Source of the DNA: Pseudomonas putida
GTDB taxonomy: Bacteria > Pseudomonadota > Gammaproteobacteria > Pseudomonadales > Pseudomonadaceae
Assembly (NCBI RefSeq): GCF_001941965.1
Contig: NZ_MKZO01000079.1
Span: 154,964 to 218,963, forward strand
Direction of reading: 5' to 3'
Length of the DNA stretch: 64,000 bases
Both the position numbers and the translations under genes were made by a program. Shown here in pieces: positions 55,148 through 63,945 of the stretch. Position 1 is the first letter of the stretch, and the number at the start of each line of letters is the position of its first letter. The notes beneath the pieces are model-generated. The model was not told the origin of the DNA and did no database searches. It saw only the letters and a list, made by a program, of their open reading frames with translations.

Positions 55148-55696
55148 TCAGGCGGCCAGCCATTCTTCGGTGGAAATGACCTGGGCATAGGCGAACGCCA
55201 GCGAGGCCATGTACGCCGCATGGGCCTGGGCGGCCGGCACGTTCACGCCGTTGAATTCCAGGTCGCGGGTGGCACAGGCATCGTGCAGGACCTTGACCGT
55301 GTAGCCGAGGTCGGCGGCGGCCCGCACGGCGGCGTCGATGCACATATGACTCATGCTGCCGACCACTGTCAGTTCGCTGACCCGCTGTTGTTCCAGCAGG
55401 CTGAGCAGCGGGGTGTCGAGGAAGGCGTTGACCTTGTGCTTGAGCACGACCGCTTCGTTGTCCCGGGGTGCCAGTTTCGAATGGATCTGCGCACCTTGCG
55501 AGCCGGGCGCGAAGAAGGGCGCCTCGGCGGACTCGAACTCATGCTTGACGTGGATCACCAGGTCGCCCCGCGCCCGTGCGGCGGCCAGGGCCTTTGCCGC
55601 GTTGTCGGCTGCGGCGTCGGCATTGACCAGGGTCCATTTGCCGCCGGGGAAGTAGTCGTTCTGGATATCGATGATGACCAGGGCCTTTGTGCTCAT
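55148..55696 (-). CDS. Isochorismatase-family cysteine hydrolase
   Basis: The ATG at 55696 gives 182 residues. The catalytic triad is visible: Asp in IIDIQNDYFPGGKW, Lys in VIHVKHEF and Cys in GSMSHMCIDAAVRAA. The family includes nicotinamidases, N-carbamoylsarcosine amidases and isochorismatases; the exact substrate is unknown. The divergent GlxA-type AraC regulator, 107 bases away, is its likely controller. Its stop lies next to that of the convergent XRE-cupin gene. Confidence 0.88.
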   Translation of the reverse strand: MSTKALVIIDIQNDYFPGGKWTLVNADAAADNAAKALAAARARGDLVIHVKHEFESAEAPFFAPGSQGAQIHSKLAPRDNEAVVLKHKVNAFLDTPLLSLLEQQRVSELTVVGSMSHMCIDAAVRAAADLGYTVKVLHDACATRDLEFNGVNVPAAQAHAAYMASLAFAYAQVISTEEWLAA

Positions 55697-55803
55697 GCGG
55701 TTTCCTCTTTTCGGAGAGTGGTGACGTTGTGGCAGATAGTTATAGGCTTGCCTGGCGCGGCTGCGGATTGGCGCGACCGACAAATTGACGGGAAAAACTG
55801 ACA

Positions 55804-56778
55804 ATGAGCCGTGACGGCGAAATCATCGAGATCGGCATCCTGGTCTATCCCGGGGCACAGATGGCGGCGGTGTACGGGCTGACCGACCTGTTCAGCGTGG
55901 CCAATCGCCTGGCTGCCGACCTTGGCCTGGCGCAGCGGGCGCCGCTGCGGGTCTGTCACTGGCAGGAAGACCCGCAGGGTGTATTGGCGGTGACTCAGGA
56001 CAGTCATAGCCTGGCCAGCTTTCAGCCGCGGGTGATGATCGTTCCGCCAAGCCTGACCCAGGAGCCGACGGCCGAATTGCTGGAGCGCTATCGCCAGCAG
56101 TTGTGCACCTGGCATGGCGACGGGGCCATGCTGGTGTCGGTGTGTGTCGGGGTGTTCTTCATCGCCGCCAGCGGTGTGCTGGACGGGCGTTCGGCGACCA
56201 CCCACTGGAATTTCGCCCAGTCCCTGGCCGAGCGCTTTCCGCAGGTGCGGGTCGAGGCCAACCTGCCGCTGCTCGAGGACGGCGATGTTATGACCAGCGC
56301 TGGCTTGATGGCCTGGACCGAGGTGGGGCTGAAGCTGGTGGAGCGTTTTCTCGGGCAGACCCTGGCGACCGAGACGGCGCGCTTTCTTGCAGTCGAGCCG
56401 GTGCAGGTAAAACCGGCGGGCAGCAGTTTCAGTCCGCGCCTGGACCATGGCGATGAAGCGGTGCTCAAGGTGCAGCACTGGTTGCAGAGCACCGGGGCGC
56501 GGGAGGTGAGCGTTGCGGTGATGGCTGAATGCGCCGGGCTGGAGGAACGCACCTTCCTGCGACGGTTTCGCAGTGCCACCGGATTGAAGCCGACCGAGTA
56601 TTGCCAGCAGGTGCGGGTAGGGCGGGCGTGCCGGATGCTGGAGTTCACCCGCCGCAGCATCGACCAGATCGCCTGGGGCGTTGGCTATCAGGACCCGGGT
56701 GCGTTTCGCAAGGTATTCCACAAGGTGACCGGGCTGGCGCCGAGTGACTACCGGCGGCAGGTGACCGGGCAAGCATGA
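55804..56778 (+). CDS. AraC/GlxA-type transcriptional regulator
   Basis: The 324-residue protein has an N-terminal DJ-1/PfpI-like domain (IGILVYPGAQMAAVYGLTDL, VSVCVGVFFIAASGVLDGR) and a C-terminal AraC DNA-binding domain (ECAGLEERTFLRRFRSATG, SIDQIAWGVGYQDPGAFRKV). GlxA-like regulators respond to small nitrogenous metabolites. The divergent layout with the cysteine hydrolase suggests it activates that gene. It is full length. Confidence 0.88.
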   Translation: MSRDGEIIEIGILVYPGAQMAAVYGLTDLFSVANRLAADLGLAQRAPLRVCHWQEDPQGVLAVTQDSHSLASFQPRVMIVPPSLTQEPTAELLERYRQQLCTWHGDGAMLVSVCVGVFFIAASGVLDGRSATTHWNFAQSLAERFPQVRVEANLPLLEDGDVMTSAGLMAWTEVGLKLVERFLGQTLATETARFLAVEPVQVKPAGSSFSPRLDHGDEAVLKVQHWLQSTGAREVSVAVMAECAGLEERTFLRRFRSATGLKPTEYCQQVRVGRACRMLEFTRRSIDQIAWGVGYQDPGAFRKVFHKVTGLAPSDYRRQVTGQA

Positions 56779-56805
56779 TGTCGTTCTCTCGGGCCTGCAC
56801 ATAAC

Positions 56806-56833
56806 CCGGTGGGAGCCGGCATTGCCGGCGATG
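56806..56833. repeat. Single REP copy
   Basis: A diverged REP unit (GGTGGGAGCCGGCATTGCCG and flank) lies between the convergent AraC and alpha/beta hydrolase genes. Confidence 0.65.
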
Positions 56834-56862
56834 AGGCCATCAGCAACACAATCAACCCTGAA

Positions 56863-57633
56863 TCAGGAATACCAGGGCGAATGATGCGGATACCGATCCA
56901 GCCGCGCCCCGATCACCATCTCGCTGACCCACGCCGTCAGCAACGCACTGTAGGCCTTCTGGCTGCGGTCACTGGACAACGCATGATCCGCCCCGTCGAC
57001 GATCCGGTGGGTCAGCGAGTGGGCACAGACGAACGCCGAGCGATAACTCATCAGCGTCGTGTGTGGCACATAGTCATCGGTTTCCGACTCCACCAGCAGC
57101 ACATCCCCGGCGAATTCCGCGCAAGCGGCCAGGGCCCGGTTGTCGCCGGGGCCGAGGGTCATCAAGCGGTACTGTGACAGGCGCTGGCGGTCCAGCGCCT
57201 GTTTGGGCAGGCTCCATTCATCGTCCCAGTACAGTGCCGGGACCCGCAGTGCCAGCCACTTCACTGGCCGCTGACGGGTCAGCAGGGTGGCGAGATAGCC
57301 GCCATAGCTGCTGCCGATCACGGCGATCGAGCTGGTATCCACCGCCGGATGCCCCACCAGCTTGTCGTAGGCGGCCAGCAGGTCGGCGAGGTTCTGCTCG
57401 CGGGTCACGCTGCGCCGCTGGCTTTCGGTCTTTTCATGGCCGCGCAGGTCGAAGGTCATGCACACGCAGCCCAACCCGGTGATGTGCTTGGCCCGGGCCA
57501 GGTCGCGCTGCTGGCTGCCGCCCCAGCCATGCACGAACAGAATCCCGGGCACCTTGGGACTGGGGCTGAGCAGCGTGCCGGCGATGCTTTCGCCGTCGAC
57601 CAGAATGTCGAGGCTTTCGCTATGGATGGTCAT
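56863..57633 (-). CDS. Alpha/beta hydrolase
   Basis: The ATG at 57633 lies inside the end of the DUF3182 gene (14-base overlap), so the two are coupled. The 256-residue product has the oxyanion strand GILFVHGWGGSQQRD, the nucleophile Ser in VIGSSYGGYLA, Asp in VESETDDYVPH and His in GADHALSSD. These match esterases/acyl hydrolases of the dienelactone-hydrolase-like group. The substrate is unknown. Confidence 0.85.
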   Translation of the reverse strand: MTIHSESLDILVDGESIAGTLLSPSPKVPGILFVHGWGGSQQRDLARAKHITGLGCVCMTFDLRGHEKTESQRRSVTREQNLADLLAAYDKLVGHPAVDTSSIAVIGSSYGGYLATLLTRQRPVKWLALRVPALYWDDEWSLPKQALDRQRLSQYRLMTLGPGDNRALAACAEFAGDVLLVESETDDYVPHTTLMSYRSAFVCAHSLTHRIVDGADHALSSDRSQKAYSALLTAWVSEMVIGARLDRYPHHSPWYS

Positions 57634-58735
57634 AGTCGCGGATCCTCGCGTATTTGCAGATTCGTCCGACTTCACGGTCGTCCCCCTGGTAGAAAAGGGT
57701 GGCGTCGGCGGGCAGTGCAGCGTCGCCGAACACTTCGTGGGTGGAGGCGCGGACACGTCGCAGCGCCGGGTCCCCGGCGAAGGCGCGCAGGGCCAGGAGT
57801 TCGGCGCTGCTGGCGCCGCCGATGCGCCAGGATTGTTCGAGCACGCCACTGCGCAGGTGTCCGGCGGCGGTCATTCCGCGCGCCACGTCATAGTTGCGCC
57901 GGGAGGCGAGGAAGCCGGGAAAGCTGGCGATGGCGGCGTCCTCGTAGGTTCGCGCCTGAGTGATGGCCAGGCGCAAGGGATCTTCCAGATCGAGTTGCAG
58001 CAATTGATCGTAATCACCGCGCACCAGCACCAGGTCGGAGCCGCCGTAGACCGACTCGCCCTGGTGGTCCCGGGTGCAGTGCTGCACGCCGTAGTAACTG
58101 CAGGTGATCCCCGCGACCAGGGCCTGGCCGACACTGAAGGTCTCCACGTCCGTGAGGTTTTCTTCGAGCACCAGGCCCCAGATGGCCAGTTCGTTGCTGT
58201 CCAGCTGATCCAATTCACTGTCCAGTTCGGCCGCGCTGCTGATCACCTTCTGCCCGCGCCCGGCGGTGGCCCGCACCGGCTTGAGCCGCAGCGGACCATC
58301 GCGCAACAACAACGCGGCGGCGCTCCGGGCATCGGCGATGCTGAACACGGTGTAGCCCTTGAGCAGGGCAGCACTGGCATGCCGGGCGAACGCGTCGGTC
58401 CAGCCGTTGGGAAATTGCGCGCCGGCGGGCAGCGGATGGGAGATGGCCTTGGTCGCCATGTAGGGATGGGGTACCAGGCCGCCGAAGAAGTCTTCGACCG
58501 AGCGGATGCCCAACTGCTGTTGCCGCCGGGGATCGACCAGGGTCGAGGTCGGCAGGTAATACGGATCGTCGTCGTCCGTGGGTGCAGCGATCACCTCGGT
58601 ATGGAGCAGGGCGGCGAGGTGCTCGGCCAGCTTGCGATGCACGGAACGTTCATGTTCGGGCGTGCTGTCCCGGGTATCGAGCAACAGCACGCCGTGCTTG
58701 CGGTCGGTGCGGCGGGGCATGGGCGGATGCTCCAT
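57620..58735 (-). CDS. DUF3182 family protein (ATP-grasp-like)
   Basis: The 371-residue protein matches DUF3182 by its blocks HGVLLLDTRDSTPEHERSVH, FFGGLVPHPYMATKAISHPL and LRLKPVRATAGRGQKVI, the last resembling an ATP-grasp substrate loop. An alternative start lies five codons downstream. It is first in a two-gene operon with the alpha/beta hydrolase. The pair could add and remove a group on a shared substrate, but this is speculation. Confidence 0.75.
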   Translation of the reverse strand: MEHPPMPRRTDRKHGVLLLDTRDSTPEHERSVHRKLAEHLAALLHTEVIAAPTDDDDPYYLPTSTLVDPRRQQQLGIRSVEDFFGGLVPHPYMATKAISHPLPAGAQFPNGWTDAFARHASAALLKGYTVFSIADARSAAALLLRDGPLRLKPVRATAGRGQKVISSAAELDSELDQLDSNELAIWGLVLEENLTDVETFSVGQALVAGITCSYYGVQHCTRDHQGESVYGGSDLVLVRGDYDQLLQLDLEDPLRLAITQARTYEDAAIASFPGFLASRRNYDVARGMTAAGHLRSGVLEQSWRIGGASSAELLALRAFAGDPALRRVRASTHEVFGDAALPADATLFYQGDDREVGRICKYARIRDYDHP

Positions 58736-58925
58736 CAGCAGGGTTATCTGTTCTGAAGCGCTGGAAGGCCGGGAAGTTCACTGGCGGTTTCGCAAAAGAA
58801 ATATAGGTTATATAAATATGAAAATTGATAATTATTGGTTCTATGTCGTTTTGCGGCACTATCAGGTTCAGGATTCGGAGGGCGTGCTGCTTTCCGGGGC
58901 GACAACTGCCAGAGAGCCTTGAACC

Positions 58926-60086
58926 ATGGAAAATCTGCCGCTGTATTTCGACTATGCCGCCACGACGCCTGTCGACGAGCGTGTCATCGAGGTGATGGTC
59001 AAGTGCCTGGGTACGGCCGGCACCTTTGGCAACCCGGCCTCCAGTTCCCATCGCTACGGCCAGCAGGCCCGCGAGGCGGTGGAGTTGGCGCGTGCCCAGG
59101 TAGCGGCGCTGGTCGGCGCACGGCCCGGGCAAGTGGTGTGGACATCCGGGGCGACCGAGTCGAACAACCTTGCCCTCAAGGGAGTGGCCCAGGGACGCCG
59201 CGGTGGTCACATCATCACCAGCCAGATCGAGCACAAGGCCGTGCTGGATACCGCGCGACAGTTGCAGGGCAGCGGTTTCGCGGTCACCTACCTGGCCCCG
59301 GATGCCCGCGGGCTGATCACCCCTGAGGCGGTGGCCGAGGCCCTGCGTCCGGATACTTTCCTGGTTTCCCTGATGCTGGTGAACAACGAGCTGGGCACCG
59401 TCAACGATGTCCGGCGCATTGGCGAGATCGTGCGCGGGCAGGGTGCATTGCTGCATGTCGATGCCGCCCAGGCGGCTGGCAAACTGGACATCGATCTGGC
59501 GCACTGGGCGGTGGACCTGGCCTCGTTTTCCGCGCACAAGGTCTACGGGCCGAAGGGCATTGGCGCGCTGTACGTGGGCGAGCGGGCGCGACCGCTGCTG
59601 CAGGCGCAGATTCATGGCGGTGGTCATGAAGGCGGGTTGCGCTCCGGAACCCTGGCGACCCACCAGATCGCGGCCATGGGCGCCGCGTTCGCCCTGGCGG
59701 CTGAAGTCCAGCAAGAAGAGCTGGATCGCATCCGATGTTTACGTGAGCGGCTTCTTACAAAATTGCGGGGAGTTTCCGGGCTTGTGGTAAACGGCAGCCT
59801 CGAGCAGTCCATTCCACACACCCTCAGCCTGACCTTCAGCGGCGATGCCCCGGACCTTTCCGAACTGGCCCGGACCCTGGCGTTTTCTTCCACGTCAGCG
59901 TGCAATTCCGGGAGCTCGGCACCATCCCATGTCCTGTTGGCGCTGGGGCATGATGCCCATCTGGCAGGGCGGACCATCCGCCTCAGCCTGGGGCGTTTCA
60001 CCCGCGTGTCGGACGTTGATCAGGCGGTCGCCTCCCTCCATGCAGCGCTGCATCCCGCACCCTTCTGGGGTGTTGCCCGGGGCTGA
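58926..60086 (+). CDS. Cysteine desulfurase (NifS/IscS-like)
   Basis: The 386-residue PLP enzyme begins LYFDYAATTPVDERVIEVM. It has SGATESNNLALKG, HVDAAQAAGK and the PLP lysine in SFSAHKVYGPKGIGALYVG, with the persulfide Cys in STSACNSGS. It mobilises sulfur from cysteine. The gene is not next to iscR, iscU or suf genes, so it is not the housekeeping copy and may serve another sulfur acceptor. The 190 bases upstream are unusually AT-rich around 58800-58860. The aminopeptidase gene follows 58 bases on. Confidence 0.88.
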   Translation: MENLPLYFDYAATTPVDERVIEVMVKCLGTAGTFGNPASSSHRYGQQAREAVELARAQVAALVGARPGQVVWTSGATESNNLALKGVAQGRRGGHIITSQIEHKAVLDTARQLQGSGFAVTYLAPDARGLITPEAVAEALRPDTFLVSLMLVNNELGTVNDVRRIGEIVRGQGALLHVDAAQAAGKLDIDLAHWAVDLASFSAHKVYGPKGIGALYVGERARPLLQAQIHGGGHEGGLRSGTLATHQIAAMGAAFALAAEVQQEELDRIRCLRERLLTKLRGVSGLVVNGSLEQSIPHTLSLTFSGDAPDLSELARTLAFSSTSACNSGSSAPSHVLLALGHDAHLAGRTIRLSLGRFTRVSDVDQAVASLHAALHPAPFWGVARG

Positions 60087-60144
60087 AGCCTGCTCCATTA
60101 TCAGCGGCCTGAAAGACAAGGCCGTGGTGATGAAAGGAGCAAGC

Positions 60145-61956
60145 ATGAACAGTCAACCGACAACGCAGGAGGCGATCAGGACACGCGTGGCGCAGATGCG
60201 CCAGGTGATGCGCAACGAAGGGGTCGATGCACTGCTGGTGCCTTCCGCTGATCCCCATCTTTCCGAATACCTGCCCGGTTACTGGCAGGGGCGCAAGTGG
60301 CTTTCCGGATTCCAGGGGTCGGTCGGCACCCTGGTGCTCACCGCCGATTTCGCCGGACTGTGGGCCGATAGCCGGTATTGGGAGCAAGCGACCCAGGAAC
60401 TGGCAGGCAGCGGGATCGAGCTGGTCAAGCTGCAGCCCGGGCGGCCGGGGCCGCTGGAATGGCTGGCGGACAATACCCCCGCCAACGGCACCGTGGCGGT
60501 GGATGGTGCGGTCATGGCCCTGGCCTCGACGCGGCAACTGCAGGAGCGTCTGCAGGCGCGCAATGTGCGCCTGGCGCTGGACAGGGACCTGCTCACGCAG
60601 ATCTGGCCGGAGCGTCCGGTACTGCCGAGCAATCCGGTGTACGCGCATTTGCCGCCACATGCCTCGCTGGGGCGGCGCGAGAAACTGGCCTCACTGCGCC
60701 TGGCACTTGCCGAACGTGGCGCCGATTGGCATTTCCTCGCCACGCTCGATGACATCGCCTGGCTGTTCAATCTTCGTGGCAGCGATGTGTCCTTCAACCC
60801 GGTGTTCGTGTCCTTTGCCCTGGTCAGCCAGGAGGTGGCGCTGCTGTTCGTTGCCGAAAGCAAGGTGGATGCGCCACTGCGCCAGGTGCTGGCTGCCGAC
60901 GGTGTCGAATTGCGTGACTACAACGCGGTTGCCGCCGGGCTCGGTGCAATAGCCGCCGGCAGTGGCCTGCTGCTGGATCCGGCCAAGGTCACCAGTGGCT
61001 TGCTGGCCCATTTGCGCGAGGGTGTGCGGTTGGTGGAAGGCATCAATCCCACGACCCTGGCCAAATCGCGCAAGAGTGATGCCGATCTGGCGCATATCCG
61101 ACGGACCATGGAGCAGGATGGCGCCGCGCTGTGCGAGTTCTTTGCGTGGTTCGAGGCCGCCCAGGGACGCGAAGTGGTGAGCGAGGTCGATGTCGATGTG
61201 CAACTGACGGCTGCGCGGGCGCGCCGTCCGGACTTCGTCTGCCTGAGCTTCGCCACCATCGCGGCGTTCAATGCCAACGGCGCAATGCCGCACTACCACG
61301 CTACGCCTGCGTCGTACTCGAACATCGAAGGCGATGGCCTGCTGCTGATCGACTCCGGCGGGCAGTATCTGGGAGGGACCACGGACATCACTCGCATGGT
61401 GCCGATCGGCACACCGAGCCGTGAACAGAAACGGGATTGCACCCGGGTGCTCAAGGGCATGATCGCCCTGTCGCGAGCGAAGTTTCCCCGGGGCATTCCT
61501 TCGCCCCTGCTCGATGCCATCGCGCGTGCGCCGCTCTGGTCGGAACAGGTGGATTACGGGCACGGCACCGGCCATGGCGTCGGTTACTTCATGAACGTCC
61601 ACGAAGGGCCGCAAAGCATCGCCTACCAGGCCGCCGTTACGCCTCACAGCGCGATGCAGGCCGGGATGATTACCTCCATCGAGCCCGGCACCTACAGGCC
61701 GGGTCAGTGGGGCGTGCGTATCGAGAACCTGGTGATCAACCGGGATTCGGGCAAGAGTGCGTTCGGTGATTTCCTCGAGTTCGAAACCTTGACGCTATGC
61801 CCGATCGACACCCGTTGCCTGCTGGTCGAGCTGCTTGGCAGTGAGGATGCGGCGTGGCTGGATGCCTATCACGCCGAGGTGCGTCGGCGTCTGGAGCCAC
61901 TGCTGGAGGGCGCGGCCCTGGAATGGCTGGTGGAAAGAACCCGCGCAATCAGCTGA
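60145..61956 (+). CDS. Aminopeptidase P family protein (M24 Xaa-Pro peptidase)
   Basis: The ATG at 60145 sits behind AAAGGAG and gives 603 residues, the length of the long, eukaryote-like aminopeptidase P. It has two creatinase-type N-terminal domains, then the metal-dependent catalytic domain with the ligands Asp/Asp in LLIDSGGQYLGGTTDITR, His in GHGTGHGVG, Glu in SIEPGTY and Glu in RIENL. It removes N-terminal residues before proline. It probably shares a transcript with the cysteine desulfurase. Confidence 0.92.
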   Translation: MNSQPTTQEAIRTRVAQMRQVMRNEGVDALLVPSADPHLSEYLPGYWQGRKWLSGFQGSVGTLVLTADFAGLWADSRYWEQATQELAGSGIELVKLQPGRPGPLEWLADNTPANGTVAVDGAVMALASTRQLQERLQARNVRLALDRDLLTQIWPERPVLPSNPVYAHLPPHASLGRREKLASLRLALAERGADWHFLATLDDIAWLFNLRGSDVSFNPVFVSFALVSQEVALLFVAESKVDAPLRQVLAADGVELRDYNAVAAGLGAIAAGSGLLLDPAKVTSGLLAHLREGVRLVEGINPTTLAKSRKSDADLAHIRRTMEQDGAALCEFFAWFEAAQGREVVSEVDVDVQLTAARARRPDFVCLSFATIAAFNANGAMPHYHATPASYSNIEGDGLLLIDSGGQYLGGTTDITRMVPIGTPSREQKRDCTRVLKGMIALSRAKFPRGIPSPLLDAIARAPLWSEQVDYGHGTGHGVGYFMNVHEGPQSIAYQAAVTPHSAMQAGMITSIEPGTYRPGQWGVRIENLVINRDSGKSAFGDFLEFETLTLCPIDTRCLLVELLGSEDAAWLDAYHAEVRRRLEPLLEGAALEWLVERTRAIS

Positions 61957-61966
61957 CGAAAACGAG

Positions 61967-61996
61967 AAGGGCAACCCGCAGGTTGCCCTTTCCTAT
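61967..61996. terminator. Bidirectional terminator
   Basis: AAGGGCAACC and GGTTGCCCTT form a perfect 10-base stem around CGCA, between two convergent genes. TTTCCTATTT follows on the plus strand. Confidence 0.85.
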
Positions 61997-62274
61997 TTGC
62001 AGATGACGATCATGCTGCGGCTGGTATAGCCGGCCGGGTTGATACCGAACGGATAGTCGCCCGGCTCTTCGTCGTTGTCGCCGGATTTGGCAATGACTTT
62101 ATAGCCCTTCGTCCCGCAGGAGGTTTCCGCCTTGCTGTAGCACTTGTTCCAGGAAGAGGAGAGGCCGGAGCAGTTGATGTGCAGCCCCTTCTTGCCGCGC
62201 TTGACCTGGTCCTTGGCGGTCGCGGCACAACCGGCGACTGCCAGGATAGCTAGGATGAGCAAAATTCGTTTCAT
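61993..62274 (-). CDS. Small Cys-rich lipoprotein
   Basis: The ATG at 62274 gives 93 residues with a signal peptide and lipobox (LAVAGC, Cys16). The mature part holds four further cysteines (HINCSGLSSSWNKCYSKAET, SCGTKG, VICK), able to make two disulfides in the periplasm. It is basic near the start (KDQVKRGKKG). The upstream extension to 62427 is not supported. The function is unknown. Confidence 0.72.
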   Translation of the reverse strand: MKRILLILAILAVAGCAATAKDQVKRGKKGLHINCSGLSSSWNKCYSKAETSCGTKGYKVIAKSGDNDEEPGDYPFGINPAGYTSRSMIVICK

Positions 62275-62451
62275 TCCTGTCCTTAACGCTTGCGCGGGTC
62301 TGTGCCCGTTTTTAGTGCCCGTTGCATCGTCCTGATGCTTGTTCGTCCTTGCGTTGGGTGGAAAATTCAAAATAAAACACGGGACACAGTTAAACAGGCT
62401 GGCTCGACCCGCACAATCATTAAGCACGATTTAAATGAAAGTATTTCTCAA

Positions 62452-63339
62452 TCAGTCTGCTGCTATTGGCGGCGGGCTGTCCTTGCGCAAGGACAAGGTG
62501 GCCCCAACCGACGCGGTGATGATCGCGCCGATGGCCAGCCATTGGGCAAGGCTCAGTACCTCGTTGAGGAATATCAGGCCACACATTGCTCCGATGGCGG
62601 GCTCGATGCTCATCAGTGTGCCGAAGGTGCGTGCCGGCAAGCGGGTCAGCGCGACCATTTCCAGGCTGTAGGGCAGTGCGGTGGAGAGGATCGCCACGCC
62701 GAGGGCGACGGGAATCAGGGCCGGGTTGAGCAGTGCGCTGCCGGCCTGGACGATGCCGATCGGCGCCACGAACAGCGCAGCGATGACAACGCCCAGGGCT
62801 GCAGTCTGGATACCGTTCTCTGCGCCGGCCTTCTGTCCATAAAGAATGTACAGCGCCCAGCAGACACCGGCACCCAGGGCAAAGCTGGCGCCCTTCAGGT
62901 CAAGACTGGCACCGGTTTCGCCGATAGGAATCAACAGCAACAGGCCGACCACCGCCAGGCCGATCCAGAGAAAGTCCACCGCGCGGCGCGAGGCGTAGAG
63001 CGCGACGGCCAAGGGGCCGGTGAATTCGAGAGCGACGGCGATACCCAGCGGGACCGTCTGCAGCGACATATAGAAGAGGAAGTTCATCCCGCCGAGGGCG
63101 GCGCCATAGATGATCACGCTCTTCAGGGCGCTCGCGCTCAGCTTGGCCCGCCATGGGCGGAGCAACAACAGCATGATCACGCTGGCGAACAGCAAGCGCA
63201 GGGTGGTGGTGCCTTCAGGGCCAACCAGGGGAAACAGGCTTTTGGCCAGCGACGCCCCGGACTGGATCGAGGCCATGGCAATAAGCAGCACGCCGACAGG
63301 GAACAGCGTGGCGGCGAGGCTGCGGGTCTGGGTCTTCAT
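62452..63339 (-). CDS. rhtA: Threonine/homoserine exporter RhtA-like (EamA)
   Basis: The 295-residue ten-helix protein opens LFPVGVLLIAMASIQSGASL and has LEFTGPLAVAL at the end of the first EamA repeat and STALPYSLEMVALTRLPART in the second, both characteristic of RhtA. It exports threonine, homoserine and related compounds. It is transcribed away from the rRNA operon, with the start 128 bases from the first rrn promoter. Confidence 0.88.
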   Translation of the reverse strand: MKTQTRSLAATLFPVGVLLIAMASIQSGASLAKSLFPLVGPEGTTTLRLLFASVIMLLLLRPWRAKLSASALKSVIIYGAALGGMNFLFYMSLQTVPLGIAVALEFTGPLAVALYASRRAVDFLWIGLAVVGLLLLIPIGETGASLDLKGASFALGAGVCWALYILYGQKAGAENGIQTAALGVVIAALFVAPIGIVQAGSALLNPALIPVALGVAILSTALPYSLEMVALTRLPARTFGTLMSIEPAIGAMCGLIFLNEVLSLAQWLAIGAIITASVGATLSLRKDSPPPIAAD

Positions 63340-63466
63340 CGAGGCTGGGCGTTCCTTATATAGAAGGTGCGAAGATTCGTACCGGGTGCCTATGATGCTA
63401 AACGCCCGTGTGATTGGGCAATATAGTGCGCAGTTTTCTTTTCTGACCTGTATTTCAAATTAATGC

Positions 63467-63494
63467 TTGACGCCTCATTTGGTTTCTCTATAAT
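63467..63494 (+). promoter_or_regulatory. rrn promoter 1
   Basis: TTGACG (63467-63472) and TATAAT (63489-63494) with a 16-base spacer. It is the furthest upstream of three tandem promoters for the rRNA operon; the 605-base gap from rhtA to 16S is filled by these and the leader. Confidence 0.75.
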
Positions 63495-63609
63495 TCGCCC
63501 CACTTCCGGCGCAGTCGGAACGGAAAACTCCTTGAGATTCAACGAGTTAGATGTTCTGGAGAGTGTAGGAAGTGCTTCGGTCTTCTCCGAAAGCGGTTGA
63601 AAAAGGTGG

Positions 63610-63637
63610 TTGACAGCAGGTTGTAACGCTGTAGAAT
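63610..63637 (+). promoter_or_regulatory. rrn promoter 2
   Basis: TTGACA (63610-63615) and TAGAAT (63632-63637) with a 16-base spacer and a C-rich discriminator (TCGCCTCCC). Confidence 0.8.
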
Positions 63638-63719
63638 TCGCCTCCCGCTAACGAGAGATCGCAGCGAGTCAAGTGTTTGAAGTTCAAAGAGAAATTCTGA
63701 AAGACTTCAAAATAAACGC

Positions 63720-63747
63720 TTGACAGGCTCTGAGGAAAGCGTAGAAT
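63720..63747 (+). promoter_or_regulatory. rrn promoter 3
   Basis: TTGACA (63720-63725) and TAGAAT (63742-63747) with a 16-base spacer and a GC-rich discriminator (GCGCGCCTCGG), the kind that DksA and ppGpp act on. Confidence 0.82.
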
Positions 63748-63781
63748 GCGCGCCTCGGTTGAAGCGAAAGACTTCAACCAC

Positions 63782-63795
63782 CGCTCTTTAACAAC
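63782..63795 (+). promoter_or_regulatory. boxA antitermination site
   Basis: CGCTCTTTAACAAC matches the rrn leader boxA (consensus TGCTCTTTAACA) that loads the Nus antitermination complex on rRNA transcripts. Confidence 0.85.
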
Positions 63796-63945
63796 TGAAT
63801 CAAGCAATTCGTGTGGGTGCTTGTGATAATGGACTGATAGTCAGAAAGATTATCAGCATCACAAGTGACTATACGAGAAATCGAAATAGTTCATTTTGAG
63901 ATTGCTGAGCCAAGTTTAGGGTTTTCTCAAAACCCAAGCAGTATT

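Noticed and set aside
63547..63807. Minus-strand frame of 86 residues in the rrn leader
   Set aside because: It covers rrn promoters 2 and 3 and part of boxA, so it is not coding.
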